A stretch of DNA of 13,525 nt, from positions 1 through 13,525 of the forward strand of contig CBFHNG010000046.1 in the NCBI GenBank assembly GCA_965657165.1. Direction: 5' to 3'. Made by a program: the position numbers and the translations under genes. The notes below the pieces were generated by a model, which was not told the DNA's origin, searched no databases, and was given only the letters and a program-made list of their open reading frames with translations. Positions 1 through 8,000 of this stretch are shown here, piece after piece. How positions within the stretch are numbered: position 1 is the stretch's first letter; each line of letters begins with the position of its first letter. Origin of the DNA: UBA3537 sp965657165. Lineage in GTDB: Bacteria > Bacteroidota > Bacteroidia > Flavobacteriales > Flavobacteriaceae.

Positions 1-786
1 GAAAAAGTAAAATCTCTGCAAAATCATATCCGTAGAGGAGATATTTATGAAGCCAATTTTTGTCAAGAATTTTTTTCGCATGGTGTTATAGATCCTCTAG
101 CAACCTTTTACAAACTTCAAAAAAGTTCTCAACCCCCATTTTCTGCATATTTAAAAAATGGTGAACATTTTGCATTGTCTGCTTCTCCGGAGCGGTATTT
201 GAAGAAAAATGGAAATAGTGTCATTTCTCAACCTATAAAAGGAACTTCCAAGCGATCTGTTCATGTTGAAGAAGATGCAAAATTGAAAGCCAATTTAGAA
301 GCCAACCCCAAAGAACGCAGTGAAAACGTTATGATTGTAGATTTGGTACGCAATGATTTATCAAGAATTGCAGAAAAAGGTTCTGTAAAAGTTGATGAAC
401 TTTGTGGCCTCTATACATTTGCTCAAGTTCATCATTTAATTTCAACGGTAAGCGCAACAATAAGAGAGGAATATTCATCTGTAGATGTCATCAAATCTAC
501 TTTTCCAATGGGCAGTATGACAGGTGCACCAAAGATATCAGCCATGAAAATAATTGAACAATTGGAAGATGCCAAGCGAGGGCTATATTCTGGTGCAATT
601 GGATATTTTACTCCATCTGGTGATTTTGATTTTAATGTGGTCATTAGAAGTATTTTATACAATAAATCAACTTCTTATATTTCCTTTTCTGTAGGAAGTG
701 CTATCACTTACAAAAGCCAACCAGAACACGAATATGAAGAATGTCTTGTAAAAGCACAAGCAATGCGAGAAGCTCTGGAAAATTAA
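1..786 (+). CDS. pabB: Aminodeoxychorismate synthase component I (PabB), 5' end missing
   Basis: Chorismate-binding catalytic domain of the TrpE/PabB family. With a glutaminase partner, PabB converts chorismate and ammonia to 4-amino-4-deoxychorismate, the p-aminobenzoate precursor for folate. Frame 1 is open from base 1, so the start lies outside the window and 261 residues remain. The visible fragment has, in order, RRGDIYEANFCQEF (residues 11-24), SASPERYL (60-67), PIKGT (78-82), the ENVMIVDLVRNDL block near 103-115, FPMGSMTGAPK and the C-terminal GAIGYFTPSGDFDFN. The Lys in PIKGT (residue 80) is the residue that separates PabB, which forms a covalent intermediate there, from TrpE, which has Ala; this is family knowledge. 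The gene ends 16 nt before tilS, suggesting co-transcription. The family call is strong; PabB over other chorismate enzymes rests on PIKGT. Confidence 0.93.
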   Translation, partial: EKVKSLQNHIRRGDIYEANFCQEFFSHGVIDPLATFYKLQKSSQPPFSAYLKNGEHFALSASPERYLKKNGNSVISQPIKGTSKRSVHVEEDAKLKANLEANPKERSENVMIVDLVRNDLSRIAEKGSVKVDELCGLYTFAQVHHLISTVSATIREEYSSVDVIKSTFPMGSMTGAPKISAMKIIEQLEDAKRGLYSGAIGYFTPSGDFDFNVVIRSILYNKSTSYISFSVGSAITYKSQPEHEYEECLVKAQAMREALEN

Positions 787-802
787 TTAGTATTTTTGTG
801 CA

Positions 803-2134
803 ATGCAATTGGCTTTTGAAAAACATATAAAATCACAGTTTCCGTTACTTTTTGAACAAAAGATTTTGGTTGCAGTTTCTGGTGGTTTAGACAGCATGAT
901 TTTAACGGATTTGTGTTTAAAATCTAGATTAAATATTGCTTTAGCACATTGTAATTTTAAGTTACGAAAGGAGGAAAGCGATAGAGAAGAAGCGTTTGTT
1001 TCAGATTATGCAAAAACACACAAATTAACTTTTTTCACTAAACAATTCAATACCACTCATTTTGCAGAGAACTCTAAAATTTCGATTCAGATGGCCGCAC
1101 GAGAGTTGCGCTATAATTTTTTTGACGAACTTTGCAGAACTCACCAATTTGATGTAATACTTACTGCCCATCATGCCGATGATAATTTAGAAACATTTTT
1201 TATCAATCTTAGCAGGGGTTCTGGTATTGATGGGTTAACAGGAATTCCAAAGATCAATAATAAGATTGTTCGACCACTTTTACCATTTTCCAGAAATCAA
1301 ATCTGTGAATATGCAAAAATGCATCATATTCAATGGTGTGAAGACAGTAGTAACACAAGTCTAAAATACAAACGTAATGCATTACGCCATGAGCTTGTTC
1401 CTGTGCTAAAATCTATTTATCCAACAATTCTTGACGCGCTAAATACAACTCAAAATAATCTGTTAGCATCGCAAGATTTGTTAAAAAATCATATTGAGGA
1501 TATTGAAAGTAGAGTTGTAACATTTTCAAACCCAAACGAAACCCATTATGACATTAAACAACTTAAATTACTCAACCCATTACGTTCTTACATTTATCCT
1601 TTATTTGGAAAATATGGATTTACAGATTTGGATGAGCTATATCATTTGGTTGACGCACAATCGGGGAAGCAAATCCACTCCAATACCCATGCAGTTTTAA
1701 AAGATAGAAACGTCCTAATTTTGACGCCAAAATCAGCTTCAAAATTGGACTTTTTTTTAAGTATTACAAATTTAGTCAAGGAAATAAAACTAAGCGAATT
1801 TGGTATTCATCTTAATTTCACATTAGATTCAAATTTGGGTAATTCTTCTAAAAATACTTTGTTTTTAGATCATGATAAACTTCAATTTCCATTAGTCCTG
1901 CGCTCGTGGGTAGAAGGTGATTTTTTCTATCCCTCTGGAATGAATGGTAAAAAGAAGTTGAGCAAGTATTTTAAAGATGAGAAATTATCACTTATACAAA
2001 AATCAAAAGTACTTTTGTTATGTTCAAATGAAGAGGTTGTTTGGGTTGTAGGAATGCGACCAGACGCTCGATTTTTAGCCACTTCAGAAACAAAACATAT
2101 TTTAAATATCAAAGTAGTTCATGCCACAAATTGA
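803..2134 (+). CDS. tilS: tRNA(Ile)-lysidine synthetase TilS
   Basis: Cytoplasmic N-type ATP pyrophosphatase that attaches lysine to C34 of the CAU-anticodon tRNA-Ile, changing its reading from AUG to AUA; normally essential. At 443 residues it has the usual full length. The PP-loop SGGLDS is at residues 26-31, followed by AHCNFKLRKEESDREE (48-63), TAHHADDNLETF (121-132) and the RNALRHE motif typical of TilS. The C-terminal substrate-binding domain is present, with LRSWVEGDFFYPSGM and KKLSKYFKDEK. The ATG at 803 gives an N-terminus about 25 residues ahead of the PP-loop, as expected. The gene lies 16 nt after pabB and its last 14 nt overlap the next gene. A -7-like TATTTTTG sits at 791-798, only 4 nt before the start; a separate leaderless transcript is possible but unproven. 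Confidence 0.95.
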   Translation: MQLAFEKHIKSQFPLLFEQKILVAVSGGLDSMILTDLCLKSRLNIALAHCNFKLRKEESDREEAFVSDYAKTHKLTFFTKQFNTTHFAENSKISIQMAARELRYNFFDELCRTHQFDVILTAHHADDNLETFFINLSRGSGIDGLTGIPKINNKIVRPLLPFSRNQICEYAKMHHIQWCEDSSNTSLKYKRNALRHELVPVLKSIYPTILDALNTTQNNLLASQDLLKNHIEDIESRVVTFSNPNETHYDIKQLKLLNPLRSYIYPLFGKYGFTDLDELYHLVDAQSGKQIHSNTHAVLKDRNVLILTPKSASKLDFFLSITNLVKEIKLSEFGIHLNFTLDSNLGNSSKNTLFLDHDKLQFPLVLRSWVEGDFFYPSGMNGKKKLSKYFKDEKLSLIQKSKVLLLCSNEEVVWVVGMRPDARFLATSETKHILNIKVVHATN

Positions 2135-3080
2135 TTCTTTTTTTGCTCCTTTAAAATTGTTTCGAAATGGATTTGTAGCAACAGTCTATTCGGGCTTATT
2201 TCGTCGTATAAAGATTCACCAAAATAGAGAGCGTATTAACCTGTGTGATGGTGATTTTTTAGATTTAGATTGGAGTTATTCCAAAGCACCATCCGATGAA
2301 CTTATCATCTTATTACATGGTATGGAAGGTGATGGTCAGCGGCCCTATGTAACGGGTGTTGCAAGGCATTTCAACAGCAATGGGGTTGATGCTGTTTGTG
2401 TAAATTTTAGAAGTTGTAGTGGGGAATTAAATAAAAAATTTTCAAGCTTTCATTCTGGTCAAACAAATGATTTAAAAGAGGTAATTGCCCATATTATAGC
2501 AAATTATAAGTACAATTCATTTTTCCTTAAAGGGGTAAGTTTGGGAGGAAATATTGTTTTAAAATACCTGGGTGAAAATCAAAGCATACCTTCGCAATTA
2601 AAAGCTGCAATGGCAGTATCTGTTCCAGTAGACTTGGCGGCCTCATCAAAATCATTACATCAATTTAAAAATATATTATTTCATATTTATTTTATGATTG
2701 GCTTAAAGTATAAATTGATGCAAAAGCAACGTCAATTTCCAGAAAAAATTTCTAGAAAAGCACTGTATTCTGTTTGGACTTTAAGAAAGCTAGACGAAGT
2801 CTATACCGCCAAAGCTAATGGTTTTAAAAATGCAGCAGATTATTATAAAAAATCAAGCAGTTTACATTTTTTATCTTCAATAGAAACCCCTGTTTTGTTG
2901 CTTAATGCCAAAAATGATTCATTTCTAACACCCTCTTGCTTTCCATATGAAATGGCCCAAAAGAGCAAATATTTACATTTGGAAACTCCAGAAAAAGGAG
3001 GCCATGTTGGGTTTATTTCAAAAGGCGGCGTGTACTACAACGAAAAAAGAGCTTTAGAGTTTTTCAGAGAATTTCAATAA
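2121..3080 (+). CDS. YheT-family alpha/beta hydrolase
   Basis: Alpha/beta-fold hydrolase of 319 residues, close to the length of E. coli YheT (COG0429), a predicted esterase whose substrate is not established. Visible elements are the oxyanion-side LLHGMEGDGQRPYV (residues 64-77), the family block VNFRSCSGELN (94-104), the nucleophile elbow GVSLGGN with Ser140, an acid in NAKNDSF (Asp266) and the catalytic His295 in GGHVGF. All three catalytic residues are intact. There is no signal peptide, so it is probably cytoplasmic. The ATG at 2121 overlaps the end of tilS by 14 nt, which suggests translational coupling. The 3' end overlaps the oppositely oriented maf gene by 27 nt. Family membership is clear from motif order; the physiological role is unknown. 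Confidence 0.88.
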   Translation: MPQIDSFFAPLKLFRNGFVATVYSGLFRRIKIHQNRERINLCDGDFLDLDWSYSKAPSDELIILLHGMEGDGQRPYVTGVARHFNSNGVDAVCVNFRSCSGELNKKFSSFHSGQTNDLKEVIAHIIANYKYNSFFLKGVSLGGNIVLKYLGENQSIPSQLKAAMAVSVPVDLAASSKSLHQFKNILFHIYFMIGLKYKLMQKQRQFPEKISRKALYSVWTLRKLDEVYTAKANGFKNAADYYKKSSSLHFLSSIETPVLLLNAKNDSFLTPSCFPYEMAQKSKYLHLETPEKGGHVGFISKGGVYYNEKRALEFFREFQ

Positions 3081-3647
3081 TTGAGAGTAGATTTTATGGA
3101 TAGGGAAGCCCATAACATTAAAGTATGACCCTTCAATTTTTGTAACACCAATTTGTCCAATCCAATCTTGAATGCCATATGCTCCAGCTTTGTCCATTGG
3201 ATTGTAGTTATCAATATAAAAATGAATTTCTTCGGTTAATAACTCTTTGAATGTCACTTTTGTTATAGAATTAAAAACACCTTCTTTTTGTAGGCTTTTT
3301 AGGCAAACAGAGGTGATCACTTCGTGTGTTTTTCCACTTAGTTTTTGAAGCATTTTAAAGGCATCATTTTTAGATTTTGGTTTTCCCAGTGCTGTATTTT
3401 GATTCCAAACAATAGTGTCACTTGTAATGAGGAGGTCATCAGAGGTCAACTCTTCCTCAAATGCATTTGATTTAAGCTGAGCAAGATAGTCTGAAATTTC
3501 ACTTTTCTTAAGATGTTTAGGATACGTTTCGTCAATTTCTTTAAGTCGAATTTCAAAAGGTACCCCCAGTGACTTTAGCAGCTCTTGTCTTCTTGGAGAA
3601 CCTGAAGCTAAAATTAAATTTTTGGATTTTAGTCTATTTTTAAGCAT
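3054..3647 (-). CDS. maf: Maf nucleotide pyrophosphatase, dTTP/UTP-type
   Basis: Maf/HAM1-fold nucleoside triphosphate pyrophosphatase thought to clear non-canonical or excess nucleotides; Maf proteins have also been linked to septum control. At 197 residues it has the normal length. The N-terminal ASGSPRRQELL (residues 14-24), the catalytic block TSDTIV (Asp77), GKP (Lys89) and DKAGAYGIQ (152-160) are all present. The AYGIQ ending matches the YhdE-type subgroup that hydrolyses dTTP and UTP, rather than the YceF type that prefers 7-methyl-GTP; the subgroup call is inferred from motif alone. It is the last gene of a three-gene minus-strand cluster, starting 6 nt after the HAD phosphatase stop. 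Its 3' end overlaps the convergent hydrolase gene by 27 nt, leaving no room for an intergenic terminator. Confidence 0.93.
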   Translation of the reverse strand: MLKNRLKSKNLILASGSPRRQELLKSLGVPFEIRLKEIDETYPKHLKKSEISDYLAQLKSNAFEEELTSDDLLITSDTIVWNQNTALGKPKSKNDAFKMLQKLSGKTHEVITSVCLKSLQKEGVFNSITKVTFKELLTEEIHFYIDNYNPMDKAGAYGIQDWIGQIGVTKIEGSYFNVMGFPIHKIYSQLLKFSEKL

Positions 3648-3653
3648 TTAAAA

Positions 3654-4184
3654 TTAGTCATTTTGAGCATCAAAATCACCCATCCAAAGTCCTTTTACTT
3701 TCATGACTTGTTCTATGATATCTCTAACGGCACCACAACCACCATTGACATGAGATATATAGTCTGAAATGGCTTTAATTTCCGGCGCAGCATCTTGAGG
3801 ACAGCAGGGGAGACCAACTAATTTCATGACAGGAAAATCAGGAATATCGTCACCCATATACAACACCTGTTCAGTGGATAAATTGTATTTGTCTAACAAG
3901 TGGTGGTAATGCTTCACTTTGTCATGTGCTCCCAAAACAACATCTTTTATTCCCAAACCTTCCAATCGCTGGCGAACACCTTCATTTTTTCCTCCAGAAA
4001 TGATGCATATATTTAAGCCTGCGTCAACAGCTGCACGAAGTGCATAGCCATCTCTTGTGTGCATTTTACGAAGTAAATCTCCATTGGTATTGACCAGCAA
4101 CGAGCTATCCGTTAGAACACCATCTACGTCAAAAATGAGTGTTGTTATAGTTTTCAAAAGTGTTTTGTAATTTTTCTTAGCCAT
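3654..4184 (-). CDS. kdsC: KdsC-type HAD phosphatase (probable KDO-8-phosphate phosphatase)
   Basis: Small capless HAD phosphatase (176 residues; family about 170-190). KdsC dephosphorylates 3-deoxy-D-manno-octulosonate 8-phosphate on the way to CMP-KDO and the lipopolysaccharide core. Motif I is FDVDGVLTD (Asp19, Asp21). It is followed by the family-specific RDGYALRAAVDAGL, motif II IISGG (Ser63), motif III Lys89 in AHDKV, motif IV GDDIPDFPVM (111-120) and the C-terminal GGCGAVRDIIEQV loop that closes the active site in the tetramer. Its start overlaps the upstream DUF2520 gene by 8 nt, and maf follows after 6 nt. Related 9-carbon sugar-acid phosphatases share these motifs, so the exact substrate is inferred. 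No other KDO pathway genes are visible in the window. Confidence 0.85.
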   Translation of the reverse strand: MAKKNYKTLLKTITTLIFDVDGVLTDSSLLVNTNGDLLRKMHTRDGYALRAAVDAGLNICIISGGKNEGVRQRLEGLGIKDVVLGAHDKVKHYHHLLDKYNLSTEQVLYMGDDIPDFPVMKLVGLPCCPQDAAPEIKAISDYISHVNGGCGAVRDIIEQVMKVKGLWMGDFDAQND

Positions 4185-4935
4185 GTGTTTTTTGAATTGA
4201 TTTTGTAAGTTGCTCGTATAATTCTTTATAATCTGGGTAGGATTCCAAATCTTTTAAATGTGTTTTTATCGTTTTTTTATCACATCTTTTTGCAGGACCC
4301 GTTTGTGCCATATATGGTGATAAATGTTGTACTTTTTTTGCCGTTTCAAGGATGAGTGGTTTTAGAATTTCAAAATCCAAGCTTTTTTCATCGGTCAGCT
4401 CGTGTGCGATTCGATACAATTGGTTGGTGAAATTATTTACAAAAACAGCACTCAAATGCAAGGCCTGACGTTGTTCGGAGTTGATAGAATACGAAGGACA
4501 ATTCAAAGCATCAGCAATTTGTTTTAAAGTGTTTCTGTCGTTTTTGTCAGTAGATTCAATACAAATGGGAACGTTTTTAAAATCTACGTCTGCAATCTTT
4601 GAAAATGTTTGAAGCGGGTAAAAAACACCTCTTCTATTTTTGGCATTTAAAAACCGCATTGAAACACTTCCTGAGGTATGTACCACGAGTTGGTTTTTGA
4701 ACGGAAAATCGTTTGAAAGTTGTTCGATTGCGCTATCACTTACTGCAATAATATAAACATCTGCAGATGCAAGGTTATCTAGATTATAACATTTTTCTAT
4801 GTCCGTATTTTCTGTAGAATTATTACTTTTAGACCTGTTGTACCATTGAACAAGATTCAAATTTTCAGCATCGTTTATTGCCTTACACAAATGTGTGCCA
4901 ACATTTCCAGCTCCTAATACTACAATAGAAATCAT
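4177..4935 (-). CDS. Rossmann-like / DUF2520 domain protein
   Basis: A 252-residue protein with an N-terminal NAD(P)-binding Rossmann domain and a C-terminal DUF2520 helical domain, an arrangement resembling pyrroline-5-carboxylate reductase and related dehydrogenases. The dinucleotide loop is VVLGAGNVGTHL (residues 5-16). VVHTSGS and GVFYPLQTFSK follow in the linker, then the DUF2520 signatures LHLSAVFVNNFTNQL and QTGPAKRCDKKTIKTHL. The reaction is not known for this family. It is the first gene of a minus-strand cluster with the KdsC-like gene and maf, overlapping the former by 8 nt. It is transcribed away from ccsBA across a 150-bp gap. The ATG lies directly ahead of the first beta-strand, so the start is well supported. 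I see no frameshift or missing motif. Confidence 0.88.
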   Translation of the reverse strand: MISIVVLGAGNVGTHLCKAINDAENLNLVQWYNRSKSNNSTENTDIEKCYNLDNLASADVYIIAVSDSAIEQLSNDFPFKNQLVVHTSGSVSMRFLNAKNRRGVFYPLQTFSKIADVDFKNVPICIESTDKNDRNTLKQIADALNCPSYSINSEQRQALHLSAVFVNNFTNQLYRIAHELTDEKSLDFEILKPLILETAKKVQHLSPYMAQTGPAKRCDKKTIKTHLKDLESYPDYKELYEQLTKSIQKTHG

Positions 4936-5030
4936 AATGCTAATTTACACAAGTATAGGGTTTTTTGAAAGTGAATAATATGCTTTATAAAATAATTATT
5001 AAAATAAGTGTTAAAAGCGTTGTTTTAAAA

Positions 5031-5051
5031 TTACTTTTTTGTAAAAAGTAA
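5031..5051. repeat. 9-bp perfect inverted repeat upstream of ccsBA
   Basis: Arms TTACTTTTT (5031-5039) and AAAAAGTAA (5043-5051) are exact reverse complements around a TGT centre. The repeat ends one base before the -7 element at 5053-5060, so it fills the promoter spacer rather than the transcript. A near copy of the left arm, TTAC followed by seven T and a G, lies at 5074-5085 just before the start codon. It could be an operator for a dimeric regulator. Chance in AT-rich DNA is the alternative, although the TTAC/GTAA ends argue mildly against that. Confidence 0.6.
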
Positions 5052-5052
5052 G

Positions 5053-5060
5053 TACCTTTG
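5053..5060 (+). promoter_or_regulatory. Putative Bacteroidota -7 promoter element for ccsBA
   Basis: TACCTTTG matches the Bacteroidota -7 consensus TAnnTTTG exactly and lies 25 nt before the ATG at 5086, giving a predicted leader of roughly 15-20 nt. No TTTG or TTG stands 19-21 nt upstream, so the -33 element is not evident. The inverted repeat at 5031-5051 occupies that spacer. Confidence 0.5.
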
Positions 5061-5085
5061 TCGTCCACTAAATTTACTTTTTTTG

Positions 5086-8000
5086 ATGTTCAAAAAAATT
5101 GCTAACATTCTTTTTTCTACGCGCCTAACAGCAGTCTTATTTATTGCTTATGCCACAGCGATGGCTGTTGGTACATTTTTGGACGTTGGTCAAAGTACTT
5201 CGCCAACACCATACTCAAGAAATTTAATATACAACGCTTGGTGGTTTGAGGCCATTATGGTTGTTTTTATGATTAATTTTGTGGGTAATATTTTTAGATA
5301 TCGCCTTTTACGAAAAGAAAAATGGGCCACTCTTGTACTTCATTTATCATTCATTTTTATTCTTCTAGGTGCTTTTATCACACGCTACTATAGCTTTGAA
5401 GGCATGATGGCCATAAGAGAAGGTGCGACCGAAAACACATTCTTATCCCAAAAAACATATCTAACCACATATATTGATGGCGATTTTAAAATAGACGGCG
5501 AGCTACAGCGGTTGGTTCGCAATGATGAAGTTGACTTTTCGCCACGATTAGAAAATGACTACAGCTACAGTACAACATACGGAAAGACGCCAGTAGTTGT
5601 AGAGCTTATCGATTTTATTTCAGGAGCAGAAGAAGATATTGTTCCTGATGAATCTGGAGAATATTACTTAAAATTGGTGGAAGCGGGAAGTGGTGCACCA
5701 CACAATCACTTCTTAAAGGTTGGGGAAGTCAGTAGTATTCATAATGTATTGTATGCGCTTAATAAACCAACGCCTGGTGCCATCAATTTAACTTTTTCGG
5801 ATAAAGGATTGACCATTCAATCCCCTTTTGAGGGAGAATTCATGACCATGGCAACGGGTACTCAAGGACAACTCGTTAAAGACAGTATTCAGCCTTTGGT
5901 ATTGCGATCGCGTTATATTATTGGAAATCAAGCTATTGTATTTCCCAAACCAGTCATAAAAGGCGTCTTTGATGTGGTTAAAAAGTCTAAACTTCTCAAA
6001 GGCGATGAAGATGGTATTGCTCTTAGAGTGACTGCAAGTGGAGAAACAAAAACTGTTAAACTTCTTGGAGGACAGGGGATAAGTAACCCTTTTAAACAAA
6101 TTAACGTTGGAGGGCTAGATTTTGCATTTAAATACGGCTCAAAAACACTTGAATTGCCATTTGATATCAAACTCAACGATTTTATAGCAGAACGTTATCC
6201 AGGCACTGAAAAAAGCTATTCATCTTATGAAAGTAAAGTCACTGTTTTTGATAATAAAGATGGCGATTTTGATTTTCATATTTATATGAATAATATTTTA
6301 AATCATAGAGGTTACCGCTTCTTTCAATCCTCTTTTGATCCCGATGAAAAAGGAACAATTCTATCGGTAAATCACGATTATTGGGGTACTTGGTTTACGT
6401 ATTTGGGGTACTATTTATTGTATTTTGGCTTGATGGCTATTTTACTCAGTAAAGGGGCTAGAATGGAGACTTTACGTCAGCAATTGAATAAAATTAAGCG
6501 CAAAAAAGCAAAGCTTTCAATTCTTGTATTTTCATTACTATCCTTTGGAGTCAATGCACAATTATCACATACTTCGGATCATCAAATGTTGCGACCTACA
6601 CAACAACAAATAGATTCTATCCTATCGGCAAATATTACTCCTGTAGAGGAGTCCAATCGATTTGGAGAGTTGGTCATTCAAGACTCTGATGGCCGAATGA
6701 AACCTGTAAACACGTATGCCTCAGAGTTGCTAAGGAAACTCTCAAAAAAAGACACCTATAATAATTTTGAAGCCAATCAGGTGTTTTTGTCCATGCAAGA
6801 AAGTCCACAATTGTGGTATAATGTCCCCATAATTTATTTAAAACCAAAAAAAGCTGACACTATTCGCAGTGTCATCGGTCTTCCAAAAGAACAAAAATAT
6901 GCCGCACTAATTGACTTTTTAGATAAAAATCTAAATTATAAATTAGGCCCATATCTTGAAGAAGCCTACAGTGCTCAAGTACCTACCGCTATTCAAAAAG
7001 AATTTAAAGAAGCCGATCAACGGGTTAGTTTATTGTTTAATACACTAGAGGGTGATGCACTTCGTCTTTTTCCAATACCAGATGACGAAAATAATAAATG
7101 GGTGTCTCCAAAAGAATTTGTTCAACAGGGGAGAGTAGTTAAGGATTCATTATACAGCAATTTTATCAAAACAGGATTCTTGGCCTATCTTGCCACTCTT
7201 CAAAATGATAAATTTCAAAACACTGATTTTAAACAAAGTCAAAAATTGATTGAAGCCATCCAAAAGACCCAACGGCGTTATGGCGGCAAAACAATGCTTT
7301 CTGAAAAGAAAATAAAAACTGAAATTACATACAACAAATACGATATTTTCAAAAAACTATTCAGTTGGTATATGTATGCCAGCAGTTTGATGTTTGTGCT
7401 GTTAATAATTCAGATTTTAAGAGATAAAAGTAAAGTGATAAAACTATCAGTAAACATTTTTAAAGTTTTAATTTACGTTTGCTTTGGACTACACACAGCT
7501 GGTTTGATTGTGCGTTGGTACATTTCTGGTCATGCCCCATGGAGCGATGCCTATGAATCTATGATTTATGTGGCTTGGGCAACCATGGCTTTTGGCGTAA
7601 TGTTAGGTCAAAAAAGCAACCTTACCTTTGCATCTACTGCATTTGTTACAGCAATGATTTTGATGATTGCACACTGGAATTGGATGGACCCCACAATAGG
7701 AAATCTTCAACCCGTTTTGAATAGTTATTGGTTAATGATTCATGTAGCCGTCATTGTTGGAAGCTATGGTCCTATGGCTTTGGGGATGATTTTAGGAGTC
7801 ATTAGTTTGCTGTTGATCATTCTTACAACCTCAAAGAACAAAGATAAAATGGGACTAAATATTAAAGAACTCACTACTATCAACGAAATGGCACTAACCG
7901 TTGGTCTAGTTATGCTTACCATAGGGAATTTTTTGGGCGGTATGTGGGCCAACGAGAGCTGGGGACGCTACTGGGGTTGGGATCCAAAAGAAACATGGGC

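Noticed and set aside
4950..4957. Minus-strand TATACTTG as a -7 element for the DUF2520 gene
   Set aside because: One mismatch from TAnnTTTG and no TTTG at 19-21 nt upstream; too weak to list as a promoter.
4991..5000. 10-bp palindrome AATAATTATT in the divergent gap before ccsBA
   Set aside because: It is made only of A and T in a very AT-rich gap, so it is expected by chance.
5083..5085. TTG as the start codon of ccsBA
   Set aside because: An ATG follows in the next codon and gives the usual MFKKI-type N-terminus, so the TTG start is unnecessary.
5788..6176. Two minus-strand ORFs of 103 and 82 codons inside ccsBA
   Set aside because: They overlap each other in different frames antisense to the ResB periplasmic coding sequence, with low-complexity Ser/Pro-rich content; they look like shadows.
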